Assembly: GCA_002415135.1 (NCBI GenBank)
Contig: DIBY01000001.1
Span: forward strand, 90,899 to 154,898
Length of the DNA: 64,000 nt
DNA from: Flavobacteriales bacterium UBA5040
GTDB lineage: Bacteria > Bacteroidota > Bacteroidia > Flavobacteriales > Weeksellaceae
Direction: 5' to 3'
Of this stretch, positions 1-8,081 are shown piece by piece. The notes under the pieces are model-generated. The model ran no database searches and was not told the origin of the DNA. It was given only the letters and a program-made list of their open reading frames with translations. Made by a program: the position numbers and the translations under genes. Positions within the stretch are counted from its first letter, which is position 1, and each line of letters begins with the position of its first letter.

Positions 1-159
1 ATAGCGATAGGAAATAAATACTCTACACGAGTGTATACTGCCTTGGCACTGTCGGGTTTATTTGAAAATTTCCCTTACGAAACTGAGAAATTTCAAAAAA
101 CGATAAACCAAACCGACACGCTGAAACAGAATCAGGCGAATGACAGTTACAGCGAATAA
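1..159 (+). CDS. C-terminal fragment of an unidentified protein (cut by window edge)
   Basis: An open frame runs in from the left edge in frame 1 and stops at TAA 157-159, giving about 52 residues. The fragment has a moderately hydrophobic stretch (YTALALSGLF) followed by a polar, Gln/Asn/Thr-rich tail. I cannot assign a family from this tail. The next gene starts 28 bases after the stop on the same strand, so the two may be adjacent transcription units rather than one operon, since a -7 promoter box lies between them. That the frame is coding is inferred from its continuity to the edge and its Flavobacteria-like codon choice only. Confidence 0.5.
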   Translation: MAIGNKYSTRVYTALALSGLFENFPYETEKFQKTINQTDTLKQNQANDSYSE

Positions 160-165
160 ATTCCT

Positions 166-173
166 TAATTTTG
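166..173 (+). promoter_or_regulatory. Candidate Bacteroidota -7 promoter box (TAATTTTG)
   Basis: The sequence matches the Bacteroidota -7 consensus TAnnTTTG exactly. It would start transcription near 180, a few bases before the lipoprotein start at 188. No convincing -33 TTG was seen. Confidence 0.4.
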
Positions 174-187
174 CACAAATCCTTTTC

Positions 188-1861
188 ATGAAAAGATTCT
201 TCTTTCTGATACTCATCAGTTTTCTACTGGCTTCCTGTGCACGCGTTGGCTCACCCGTCGGTGGTGCAAAAGACAGCATTCCACCACAAATTACGGGTAG
301 CAATATCGACAGTCCAAGAGTTAACGTTCCCCGAGATATCAGAGAACTTCGAATTGATTTTGATGAATATATTACCTTGAAAGACATCAACAAACAGCTG
401 ATTATTTCGCCGCCTTTAAAACAGATTACCAAGATTCTTCCCTCGGGAATGGGTAATAAATTTCTGCTGATCAAATGGGCAGACACTTTGCAAGCAAATA
501 CCACCTATAATTTTAATTTTGGAAATGCGATCGTAGATAATAATGAAGGAAATGCCCTTGGTTACTACAATTTCGCTTTTTCTACGGGTGAAAAAATTGA
601 TAGTCTTTTTATTAGTGGAGAGTTAAAGAGTCTTATTAATGAAAAAGGGAAAAAGGCAGAAGAAGGAAGTTTGGTCGTTGGCTTATATCAGCAAAAAGAT
701 TCCATGGATTATCGCCAGAAGCCTTACTACATAACGAAAGCAGATCCTGACGGTTATTTTGAATTGAATTATTTAGCACCCGGAAATTATCGGGTTCTGG
801 CTTTTGAAGACAGCAACTCCAATTCAGTTTACGATATCGGAAAAGAAAAAGTAGGTTTTTTAAAAGATGAGATCTCGTTAGATAAAAGCATTTCAGGATT
901 GAACATTAATCTTTATCCGTCAAAGAAACCGGTGAAATATTTAGAAATGAAGGAAGTTCCTGGAGGTGTTTTGATGACCTTTGAAGGAAATCCAGATGAT
1001 GTAAAAATCCTTTCACTCAATGAAAATCTGAAAGATTACAAAGTCACGCATTCACCGAAATCAGATTCTGCGATGATTTGGTTTAATGCTCCTGCTCAAA
1101 ATATCGGAATCACCAACAATGAAAATCTGAAATTCAGTTATGATAATGGTGTTAAACAGGACAGTGTTTCTTTGTTCTATCGATACAATGCGAAAAACGA
1201 AATGTCGATTGCCAACAATCGTGGGAATTCTTTAGCACCGCAACAGGATTTCGTGGTTACTTCCAATTACTTCGTTGATAAAATTCAAGCAGAAAAATGG
1301 TCGGTGGTTTCTGACAGTATCAAACAGGAATTCACGGCAGAAATTTCCGAAAACAATCCATTCGAAATTTATATTAAATCGAGTTTTAAAGAAGGTAAAA
1401 AATATTCTTTAACGATACCTAAAGAAACGGTTTCTTCGTTTTATGAAACCATCATTAAATCATATCGATTTGATTTTGAATCAGATAAAATTGAAAACTA
1501 TGGAGACTTGATGGTGACTTTGGAAAATGAACCAAAACAAAAATTCTGGATTCAACTTTTAACTGAAAGTGGCAACATCGCCTATTCTAAATATGGAGTC
1601 GAAAAACAAATTAATTTCAAATCGCTGAAACCTGGTCAATATGATCTGAGAATTCTAGTTGATGAAAATGAAAATGGCATTTGGGATACTGCAGATTTTG
1701 CAGATAATATCTTTGCGGAACCCGTCTTCATTTTTGATAAAAAAATAGAGGTACGACCACTTTGGGAAATTCGTGAAACCTGGAAACTTCCGACCGAAAA
1801 TACGGAAGAGCCGAAAGAAATTCCAATTGAAATCCCTTCAAACACAGCCAACCCCAAATGA
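188..1861 (+). CDS. Ig-like domain lipoprotein
   Basis: Predicted outer-membrane or periplasmic lipoprotein of 557 residues. The N-terminus is a lipoprotein signal peptide with lipobox LLASC and acylated Cys17. Residues of about 30-140 resemble the bacterial Ig-like (SbsA_Ig type) domain found in many Bacteroidota surface lipoproteins, with the usual start PVGGxKDxxPP; further beta-rich segments follow, including a carboxypeptidase-regulatory-like stretch (DPDGYFELNYLAPGNYRVLAF). An upstream in-frame ATG at 140 exists, but ATG 188 begins exactly at the signal peptide and follows a -7 box, so 188 is preferred. The stop overlaps the next start (ATGA), suggesting translational coupling with the haem-binding protein gene. 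Exact role unknown. Confidence 0.85.
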   Translation: MKRFFFLILISFLLASCARVGSPVGGAKDSIPPQITGSNIDSPRVNVPRDIRELRIDFDEYITLKDINKQLIISPPLKQITKILPSGMGNKFLLIKWADTLQANTTYNFNFGNAIVDNNEGNALGYYNFAFSTGEKIDSLFISGELKSLINEKGKKAEEGSLVVGLYQQKDSMDYRQKPYYITKADPDGYFELNYLAPGNYRVLAFEDSNSNSVYDIGKEKVGFLKDEISLDKSISGLNINLYPSKKPVKYLEMKEVPGGVLMTFEGNPDDVKILSLNENLKDYKVTHSPKSDSAMIWFNAPAQNIGITNNENLKFSYDNGVKQDSVSLFYRYNAKNEMSIANNRGNSLAPQQDFVVTSNYFVDKIQAEKWSVVSDSIKQEFTAEISENNPFEIYIKSSFKEGKKYSLTIPKETVSSFYETIIKSYRFDFESDKIENYGDLMVTLENEPKQKFWIQLLTESGNIAYSKYGVEKQINFKSLKPGQYDLRILVDENENGIWDTADFADNIFAEPVFIFDKKIEVRPLWEIRETWKLPTENTEEPKEIPIEIPSNTANPK

Positions 1862-2316
1862 AAACTTTTCTAAATATTCTATACTGGTTTCTAATTGCTT
1901 TTGCATTGATCCAGTTTATCCCAGTTAACAGAACCAACAAGCCAGTAGACTCGAAAGTTGATTTTGTCAAGGTTTACAATACTCCTAAAAAAGTGGAGAA
2001 ACTTTTAAGAAACGCTTGTTATGACTGCCATTCCAATGAGACTGTTTATCCGAAATACGCATATGTTGCACCCATTTCGTGGTCGCTTAAAAACCATGTC
2101 AATAAAGGAAAAAGATATCTTAATCTTTCTGAATGGGGAACTTTCAACCGTGATCTAAAAAAGAACATGCTCGACATGACCGTGAATTCTTTAAAAATAT
2201 ATACGATGCCGATGCCGGGTTACGTGGCTCAACATCCAGAGGCAAATTTATCCAAAGCTGAACGTATAATGCTTACCCAATATTTTGAAGACATCGTTAA
2301 GACGGGAAATTATTAG
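1858..2316 (+). CDS. Haem-binding domain protein (monohaem c-type)
   Basis: A 152-residue protein with one N-terminal membrane segment (about 4-22) that is probably a signal anchor. A single CxxCH haem-attachment motif (Cys54, Cys57, His58; CYDCHSNET) sits in a short domain with the YPxYxxxxPxSW pattern typical of the Haem_bd family of Bacteroidota. Covalent haem c and a periplasmic location are inferred from this motif. It overlaps the preceding lipoprotein gene by four bases, so the two are likely cotranscribed and coupled. The partner redox enzyme is not evident nearby; the cbb3 locus lies 3 kb away but on a separate unit. Confidence 0.88.
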   Translation: MKTFLNILYWFLIAFALIQFIPVNRTNKPVDSKVDFVKVYNTPKKVEKLLRNACYDCHSNETVYPKYAYVAPISWSLKNHVNKGKRYLNLSEWGTFNRDLKKNMLDMTVNSLKIYTMPMPGYVAQHPEANLSKAERIMLTQYFEDIVKTGNY

Positions 2317-2361
2317 GTAACTTAAAGACAATCAATATTCAGTATTAAAATTATTTAACAG

Positions 2362-2391
2362 ATGCAAAGTAGAAATATTTTGCATTTTTTT
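2362..2391 (+). terminator. Intrinsic terminator after the haem-binding protein
   Basis: Inverted repeat ATGCAAA (2362-2368) / TTTGCAT (2379-2385) with a 10-base loop, followed by a T run to 2391. AT-rich stem, so strength is uncertain. Confidence 0.5.
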
Positions 2392-2446
2392 ATTTCTATC
2401 CTTCTGTTTCTTTTGATAAATTGTAGTTTAGTTTAAAATTATACGA

Positions 2447-3169
2447 TTGAAAAAGGCAATTATCATAGGTGGAACTTCTGGGATCGGTTTTGAACTGGCC
2501 AAAATCCTACTTGCTAATGGCTATAAAGTAGGGTTGACGGGTATTGAAAATACGATCATTCAGGATTTACAAAACTCTGAACAAAACAATTTAGAAGTAA
2601 AATATTTAAATTGTTTAGAAAATGAACCATCAAAAAAGATAAAAGAATTTATAGAAATAGTAGGCGGATTGGATTTGCTAATCCTAAGTGCTGGTATCGG
2701 GAACTTAAATAGAAACCGCGGCTTTGATGCCGAAAACAAAGCCAACCAATTAAATGTTCTGGCATTTACAGAAATTGCTGATTACAGTTATCGGTTCTTT
2801 GAAAACCAAGGTCATGGCCATTTTATCGCGATCACGTCGGTCTCCGGCCTTTTTGGAAGCTGCGTTGCACCTGCATATCATGCGGCAAAATCTTATCAAA
2901 TCACTTATTTAGAAGGATTATGTCAAAAAGCGCGCAAGGCAAGATTGGCTGGGAAGGCAATTCATGTAACGGATATTAGACCTGGCTATGTAAAAACACC
3001 GATGACTGAAGGGAAAAAAATGTTTTGGGCAGCAACAACAGAAAAAGCAGGAAAGCAGATTTACAAAAACATCAAAAATAAAAAGGAATTTGCTTATGTC
3101 TCCAGAAGGTGGCTGATCGTTGCTATGCTTATAAAAGCGCTCCCAAACTGGCTCTTGATACGAGTATAA
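2447..3169 (+). CDS. Short-chain dehydrogenase/reductase (SDR) family oxidoreductase
   Basis: A 240-residue NAD(P)-dependent oxidoreductase with a Rossmann fold. The nucleotide-binding glycine motif GGTSGIG lies at residues 8-14, an SAGIGNLN stretch corresponds to the NNAG region, and the catalytic Ser (ITSVSG) is followed by YHAAK, the YxxxK catalytic pair. The C-terminus carries a hydrophobic tail (ALPNWLLIRV) seen in membrane-associated members. The only sensible start is TTG 2447, because no in-frame ATG or GTG precedes the Rossmann strand; this gives the N-terminus LKKAIIIGG. Substrate cannot be told from sequence. It is monocistronic, between a terminator upstream and a bidirectional terminator downstream. 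Confidence 0.88.
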   Translation: MKKAIIIGGTSGIGFELAKILLANGYKVGLTGIENTIIQDLQNSEQNNLEVKYLNCLENEPSKKIKEFIEIVGGLDLLILSAGIGNLNRNRGFDAENKANQLNVLAFTEIADYSYRFFENQGHGHFIAITSVSGLFGSCVAPAYHAAKSYQITYLEGLCQKARKARLAGKAIHVTDIRPGYVKTPMTEGKKMFWAATTEKAGKQIYKNIKNKKEFAYVSRRWLIVAMLIKALPNWLLIRV

Positions 3170-3193
3170 ATGATTATATTTTCTACCCAAATA

Positions 3194-3230
3194 AAAAGGA
3201 CTAACGCAATTGCTTTAGTCCCTTTTTTTT
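3194..3230. terminator. Bidirectional terminator between convergent genes
   Basis: Stem GGACTAA / TTAGTCC with flanking A and T runs on both sides, so it can serve the SDR gene (plus) and the membrane protein gene at 3248 (minus). Confidence 0.75.
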
Positions 3231-3247
3231 ATTTAAATAAGATCAAC

Positions 3248-3580
3248 TTACTGTTGTTTTGTCATCCTTGGTCTGCTAAAGATCGATAATAAAACTCCGG
3301 CAAAAAGACCGATCGTTTTGATTACCTCTAATTGTGAATCTGGACGCATAAATGCACCAATAATACAAAGTGCCGCAGCAGCATACATTGGGTAAATAAA
3401 ATTCTTATTAGTCAAAGTTGGTGCTTGTACAAAGAAACTTGCTCCAATTAAAATATAGAATAATCGTTGATACAGAAATTCATTGATCTCTGATGACAGA
3501 AGATTAAAAAACCCAATCAGAATGCAGATTAATGCACCGATCGATAAAATCCCCTGAATTGTTGTTGTATTTGCTTTCAT
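3248..3580 (-). CDS. Small integral membrane protein of unknown function
   Basis: A 110-residue protein with about four hydrophobic helices (roughly 8-28, 38-52, 63-79, 86-103) and a basic C-terminus (SRPRMTKQQ). No catalytic motif is visible and I do not recognise the family. Its ATG overlaps the panB stop by one base (TAATG), so it is almost certainly translated from the panB message. Coupling to pantothenate synthesis may be accidental; nothing in the sequence itself suggests a role in that pathway. Confidence 0.75.
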   Translation of the reverse strand: MKANTTTIQGILSIGALICILIGFFNLLSSEINEFLYQRLFYILIGASFFVQAPTLTNKNFIYPMYAAAALCIIGAFMRPDSQLEVIKTIGLFAGVLLSIFSRPRMTKQQ

Positions 3581-4395
3581 TAATAACTTTCGTTTTCATT
3601 AGGGAATTCCCCGGTTTTTACATCTTTTACAAAACTGGAAACAGCTCCAGTGATTTCAGTATATAAATCTAAATATCTTCTTAAAAATTTTGGCGAAAAT
3701 CCTTGGTTCATTCCGACCATATCATGGTAAACAAGAACTTGTCCGTCGCAACCCGCGCCAGCGCCAATTCCGATTGTTGGAATAGAAATGCTTTCAGAAA
3801 CTCTTTTCGCCAGATCAGCTGGAATTTTTTCTAAAACTAAAGCAAAGCATCCTAATTCTTCGAGCAACTTGGCATCGCTCATTAATTTTTCAGCTTCCGA
3901 ATCTTCTTTTGCTCTCACTTTATAAGTTCCGAACTGGTAGATCGATTGTGGCGTTAAACCTAAATGTCCCATTACTGGAATTCCCGCATTGATAATTTTG
4001 GTGATTGATTTTTCGATTTCTTTTCCACCTTCAATTTTTATAGAGTGCGCTCCACCTTCTTTCATCATTCTAACGGCAGATTCCAAAGCTTTTTCAGAAT
4101 TACTTTGATAAGAACCAAAAGGTAAATCGGCAACGATCAAAGCACGATCTACGCCGCGAACCACACATTGCGTGTGATAAATCATTTGATCCAAAGTAAT
4201 TGGAAGCGTTGTTTCATGTCCCGCCATAACGTTGGCAGCAGAATCTCCGATTAAGATCGCGTCAATTCCACCGGCGTCCACCATTTTCGCAGTTGTAAAA
4301 TCGTATGCCGTAAGCATCGTGATTTTCTCTTTGTCGAATTTCATTTTTCGCAAAGTCTCGGTGGTAATTTTTTTTATTTCTGAATGTACAGACAT
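3580..4395 (-). CDS. panB: 3-methyl-2-oxobutanoate hydroxymethyltransferase
   Basis: Catalyses transfer of a hydroxymethyl group from 5,10-methylene-THF to alpha-ketoisovalerate, the first committed step of pantothenate and coenzyme A synthesis; cytosolic. The 271-residue protein is full length for the family. Diagnostic segments are TAYDFTTAKMVDAGGIDAIL, LIGDSAANVMAGHETT and VMGHLGLTPQS, with the metal-binding acidic residues and the active-site Glu in the IPTIGIGAGAGCDGQVLV region. It starts the minus-strand unit panB - small membrane protein and overlaps the latter by one base. No panC or panD is adjacent. The start ATG 4395 gives the expected N-terminus. Confidence 0.97.
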   Translation of the reverse strand: MSVHSEIKKITTETLRKMKFDKEKITMLTAYDFTTAKMVDAGGIDAILIGDSAANVMAGHETTLPITLDQMIYHTQCVVRGVDRALIVADLPFGSYQSNSEKALESAVRMMKEGGAHSIKIEGGKEIEKSITKIINAGIPVMGHLGLTPQSIYQFGTYKVRAKEDSEAEKLMSDAKLLEELGCFALVLEKIPADLAKRVSESISIPTIGIGAGAGCDGQVLVYHDMVGMNQGFSPKFLRRYLDLYTEITGAVSSFVKDVKTGEFPNENESY

Positions 4396-4547
4396 AATTT
4401 AAGGGGATGATGGGTTGGTGTGATTATGGGTTGATGAAATAATGGTTTATTAATGCCGAAGGAGTTTTTAAATTTTTAAAAGAACCAGTTTATGATCAAA
4501 AGTAGTTCTTAAACTTAAATTAACTCATCTGCAAAATCGACACATCA

Positions 4548-5261
4548 TTAGATCACCACGTGGCCTAGTCTAATTAGTTTCTCGTGGTTAAGGATTTTGA
4601 TATTTCGTCCTTCTACTTCGATCAATTTATCCTGTTTGAATTCAGAAATTAAACGGATGGCACTTTCAGTTGCCGTTCCGATGATGTTGGCGATCTCTTC
4701 TCTGGTTAAAGAAATTTTAATAAATCCTTCAGGATCTGTTCCTAATTTCTGTTCTAATAAAAGTAGGATCTCGGCCAGTCTTTCACGAACGGTCTTTTGT
4801 GCTAAGAACGTTACGGTATTGGAAGATTCACCTAATTCGAAGGCGATCTTCTGTAACATTACGAAAGAGAACTTTGGAGCCACTTCTAACATTTGTAAAA
4901 ACAAATCGGATGGTAAGAAAGTCGCTTCCACTTCAGTCATGGCTTCTGCCTTTGCCTGAAAATCTTCGCCACAAAGCAAAGAACGGTAACCGATTAAATC
5001 TCCTTCTTTAATAAAACGAAGAATTTGATCTTTTCCGTAAACGCCTTGTTTCGATAATTTTGCCGTTCCTTTATTTAAGAAAAAGACTCCGTTTGGAACT
5101 TCGCCATCTTCGAAAATAATTCCGCCTTTGTTAAATTTTAAAATTTGTTTTGCAGAAATATATTTTTCGTAATCTTCTGAAGAAAGCATTTCTTTAAAAG
5201 ACTCATCATTAAATAGTTTCTGTAAATTCTCTTCGATTAGGGTTTGTTTCTCTAACGACAT
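4548..5261 (-). CDS. Crp/Fnr family transcriptional regulator
   Basis: A 237-residue regulator with an N-terminal cyclic-nucleotide-binding-like beta roll (about 30-150; GGIIFEDGEVPNGVFFLNKG), a long dimerisation helix and a C-terminal winged helix-turn-helix (about 180-225; LTREEIANIIGTATESAIRL). Only one cysteine is obvious (LLCGEDF), so it lacks the Cys cluster that binds the oxygen-sensing [4Fe-4S] centre in classical FNR; it may sense another signal or be indirect. It is divergent from ccoI and the cbb3 oxidase locus, which makes that locus its most likely target. A -7 box on the minus strand (5282-5289) and a perfect palindrome (5309-5322) lie in the shared intergenic region. Confidence 0.93.
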   Translation of the reverse strand: MSLEKQTLIEENLQKLFNDESFKEMLSSEDYEKYISAKQILKFNKGGIIFEDGEVPNGVFFLNKGTAKLSKQGVYGKDQILRFIKEGDLIGYRSLLCGEDFQAKAEAMTEVEATFLPSDLFLQMLEVAPKFSFVMLQKIAFELGESSNTVTFLAQKTVRERLAEILLLLEQKLGTDPEGFIKISLTREEIANIIGTATESAIRLISEFKQDKLIEVEGRNIKILNHEKLIRLGHVVI

Positions 5262-5281
5262 AATTGCATGACATTTATCAG

Positions 5282-5289
5282 CAAAAATA
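5282..5289 (-). promoter_or_regulatory. -7 promoter box for the Crp/Fnr gene
   Basis: Minus-strand TATTTTTG matches TAnnTTTG and would give a leader of roughly 14 bases before ATG 5261. Confidence 0.45.
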
Positions 5290-5308
5290 GGATATTTAAA
5301 ACCCTAAC

Positions 5309-5322
5309 ACAAATATATTTGT
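5309..5322. promoter_or_regulatory. 14-bp perfect palindrome between crp/fnr and ccoI
   Basis: ACAAATATATTTGT is its own reverse complement. It lies immediately upstream of the ccoI -7 box and about 20 bases upstream of the divergent -7 box, a position suited to an operator for the adjacent Crp/Fnr protein. The binding protein is inferred from position only. Confidence 0.45.
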
Positions 5323-5324
5323 CA

Positions 5325-5332
5325 TAATTTTG
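5325..5332 (+). promoter_or_regulatory. -7 promoter box for the ccoI-led unit
   Basis: TAATTTTG matches TAnnTTTG exactly and overlaps the outermost possible start codon (GTG 5332), which argues that the true ccoI start is downstream. Confidence 0.5.
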
Positions 5333-5352
5333 TGCGTTCAACTTTTAATAAA

Positions 5353-7746
5353 TTGTCAGAAAACTGTTTTCACTGTGGGCAAACCATAGACAAAGAGCGC
5401 ATTAACTTCGATGAGAAATCCTTTTGCTGTAATGGATGTAAATCGGTGTATGAAATTCTGAACATGAATGATTTGGGAAACTTCTATGAACTGAACAAGA
5501 GTTCTGGGATCAGACCTAATGACGACAACGCCTCGCAGTTTGATTATTTAGATACTCCCGAAGTCTTCACCAAAGTTACTGACTTCTCTGAAGGCAACAC
5601 TACTTTAGTTACTTTTAAAATCCCTGTAATCCACTGTTCATCTTGCATTTGGTTACTTGAAAGTTTACAGACTTTAAATAAAAACATTAATTATTCGCAG
5701 GTCAATTTCACTCGCAAAAACGTTCAAATCTCATTTAATCACAATGAATTGAAACTGAGTGAACTTGCTAAATTTCTGATGGATTTAGGTTATAAGCCGG
5801 TGATCAATTTAGAAACTGCCGAGAAAAAGGAAGAACTGTACGACAAGACTTTAATTGTAAAACTGGCAATTGCCGGATTTGCTTTTGGTAATGGAATGTT
5901 CTTCTCTTATCCAGAATACGCAGAACAGGTCATGGGAACCACCGATTATTGGATGGACACCTATAAAAACATGTTCCGGTTTATCATGTTTCTATTAGCG
6001 ACGCCCGTTGTTTTTTATTCCGCCTCTGATTATTTTAAATCGGCTTGGTTTGGTTTAAAAAACAAAATCGTCAACATTGATGTTCCAATTGTTTTAGGAG
6101 TTTTGATGCTTTATGGCCGAAGTATTTACGAAGTTCTAACCGATTACGGCCCTGGATATTTCGATACTTTATGTGGTCTTTTGTTTTTCATGTTGATGGG
6201 AAAACTCTTTCAGAAAAGAACGTATAATGCTTTATCTTACGACCGGGATTATAAATCCTTCTATCCTATCGCTGTTACGAAAGTTGATTTCGAGGGAAAA
6301 CAGCAAAACATTCTTTTAAATGAATTAAATATTGGCGACCGAATTATGGTTCGTAATCAGGAAATTATTCCGGTTGATGCGATCTTAATTCAAGGTGAAG
6401 GGAATATTGACAATAGTTTTATTACAGGTGAAAGCGCTTCAATCCCAAAAAAGCCAGGAGATAAAATATTTGCCGGCGGAAAGCAAGTCGGTTCTATTTT
6501 GGAACTGGAAGTGATTAAAAACGTTAATCAAAGTTACCTAACGCAACTTTGGAATAAAGAAGCCTTCAAGAAATACGAAACTGGATTGGATACGATGACC
6601 AATGAAATCAGTAAATATTTTACTTTTGTCATTTTGGGAATCACTTTGATTGCAGGAATTTACTGGGGACAACATGATTTCGAAAAGATGTTCCAAGTTG
6701 TTGCAGCGATATTGATTGTGGCTTGTCCGTGCGCTTTGGCATTGTCTGCTCCATTTACTTTAGGACATATTATGAGGATCATGGGCCGAAATAAATTCTA
6801 CGTAAAAGACACTTTGACCATTGAGAAATTAGCAAAAATCGACACTCTTGTTTTTGATAAAACCGGAACGATCACGCATAACAAAAAAGCAAATATTATT
6901 TTTGAAGGTGATGAGATTCCTGAGTTTGATTTAAAGAATCTGAAAAGTTTGCTGAAAAATTCCAACCATCCTTTATCAAAAAGTTTATATCATTTCTTAG
7001 AAATTGAAGAGGAATATTTCCCAATCGAACACTTTGTAGAAACTCCTGGAAAAGGATATGTGGGTACTGTTAGAGGAAAAGTCTATAAAATTGGTTCGGC
7101 TACTTTTATCGGACAGACTTCAAAAAACCTCGAAACGGCAGTTTATATTTCCAGAGACGGTGAGTTTTTAGGGAAATATATTTTCACCAACGAATATAGA
7201 AATAATATGTCTGACATGTTTTCAGAATTAAACGATTATCACATTAATATCTTAAGTGGTGACAACTCTTCGGAAGAAAGTTCGCTAAAATCTTTGGTTC
7301 CGAATGTGGAGAAAATGAAATTTAATCAAAGTCCCGAAGACAAATTGAATTTCATCAAAATCCTGCAGGATGATGATAAGAAAAAAGTAGCGATGCTGGG
7401 TGATGGATTAAATGATGCAGGAGCATTAAAACAAAGTAACGTCGGAATTGCAGTCGCAGATGACACGCATTCTTTCACGCCGTCGTCAGATGTCATTATG
7501 GCTGGAGATCGAATAAATGAGCTTAAAAAATATTTTGATCTGTCAAAAGACGCGGTGAAAATTGTAAAATTCACCTTTGCAATCAGTTTGTTTTATAATG
7601 TAATTGGGGTCTCGGTGGCTGTTACAGGGCACTTATCTCCATTGGTAGCGGCTATTTTAATGCCGATAAGTTCAATAAGTGTAGTGATTTTCACCTCGCT
7701 TGCGACTTGGATAAGGTCGGCTAAATATTTTAAAATCAATCAATAA
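5353..7746 (+). CDS. ccoI: CcoI-type copper-translocating P-type ATPase
   Basis: Copper-exporting P1B-type ATPase that supplies copper for cbb3 oxidase assembly. The N-terminus has the Cys-rich metal-binding segment typical of CcoI/FixI (CFHCG ... CCNGCK), followed by an HMA-like domain with CSSC, about six to eight membrane helices, TGES actuator motif, CPC metal-site motif (VACPCALALSAP), the phosphorylation motif DKTGT and the hinge motif GDGLNDA. The frame extends to GTG 5332, but that codon overlaps a -7 box; TTG 5353 gives the family-like N-terminus MSENCFHCG and is preferred. About 797 residues. It leads the cco locus (CcoI, S, NO, Q, P, G, H). Confidence 0.93.
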   Translation: MSENCFHCGQTIDKERINFDEKSFCCNGCKSVYEILNMNDLGNFYELNKSSGIRPNDDNASQFDYLDTPEVFTKVTDFSEGNTTLVTFKIPVIHCSSCIWLLESLQTLNKNINYSQVNFTRKNVQISFNHNELKLSELAKFLMDLGYKPVINLETAEKKEELYDKTLIVKLAIAGFAFGNGMFFSYPEYAEQVMGTTDYWMDTYKNMFRFIMFLLATPVVFYSASDYFKSAWFGLKNKIVNIDVPIVLGVLMLYGRSIYEVLTDYGPGYFDTLCGLLFFMLMGKLFQKRTYNALSYDRDYKSFYPIAVTKVDFEGKQQNILLNELNIGDRIMVRNQEIIPVDAILIQGEGNIDNSFITGESASIPKKPGDKIFAGGKQVGSILELEVIKNVNQSYLTQLWNKEAFKKYETGLDTMTNEISKYFTFVILGITLIAGIYWGQHDFEKMFQVVAAILIVACPCALALSAPFTLGHIMRIMGRNKFYVKDTLTIEKLAKIDTLVFDKTGTITHNKKANIIFEGDEIPEFDLKNLKSLLKNSNHPLSKSLYHFLEIEEEYFPIEHFVETPGKGYVGTVRGKVYKIGSATFIGQTSKNLETAVYISRDGEFLGKYIFTNEYRNNMSDMFSELNDYHINILSGDNSSEESSLKSLVPNVEKMKFNQSPEDKLNFIKILQDDDKKKVAMLGDGLNDAGALKQSNVGIAVADDTHSFTPSSDVIMAGDRINELKKYFDLSKDAVKIVKFTFAISLFYNVIGVSVAVTGHLSPLVAAILMPISSISVVIFTSLATWIRSAKYFKINQ

Positions 7747-7825
7747 AGGGGTTGCGGTCAGTTATTTAGAAATAATTTAAATTAACGATATTTAACATTA
7801 AATGACTAATATCATAATTTTTAAG

Positions 7826-7833
7826 TAAATTTG
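7826..7833 (+). promoter_or_regulatory. Candidate -7 box upstream of ccoS (TAAATTTG)
   Basis: Exact TAnnTTTG match giving a leader of about 25 bases before ATG 7864. An identical TAAATTTG at 7848-7855 is a second possible box. An internal promoter would let the oxidase genes be transcribed without ccoI. Confidence 0.4.
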
Positions 7834-7863
7834 AACCGGTTAAAAACTAAATTTGCAAACGTT

Positions 7864-8076
7864 ATGGATATATTATATTTAATGATTCTTTGCAGCGTCT
7901 CTTTAGCTGTAATTTTCTTGATCATTTTTATAATAAGTGCAAGAAATGGTCAGTTTGAGGACGATGAATCTCCCGCAGTTCGCATACTGCTAGAGTCAGA
8001 AATTATAAAAGAAGATTCACCCGCTTCGAAAGAAGCAGAATCGAAAGAGAATTTAGATAAAGTAAAAAGTGATTAG
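7864..8076 (+). CDS. ccoS: Cbb3-type cytochrome oxidase assembly protein CcoS
   Basis: A 70-residue single-span membrane protein (helix about 4-27) with the family signature ISARNGQFEDxESPAxRIL. CcoS is needed for cofactor insertion into cbb3 oxidase. A longer frame begins at TTG 7831, but ATG 7864 starts just before the membrane helix and matches the family. The Glu/Lys-rich tail is low complexity. It lies between ccoI and ccoNO, six bases upstream of the latter. Confidence 0.93.
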   Translation: MDILYLMILCSVSLAVIFLIIFIISARNGQFEDDESPAVRILLESEIIKEDSPASKEAESKENLDKVKSD

Positions 8077-8081
8077 TATAT

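Noticed and set aside
140..187. Longer N-terminus for the Ig-like lipoprotein
   Set aside because: The extra 16 residues precede a complete lipoprotein signal peptide and the region contains a -7 box.
1636..1970. Minus-strand frames opposite the Ig-like lipoprotein and haem protein genes
   Set aside because: They are shadows of well-supported plus-strand genes and show no domain.
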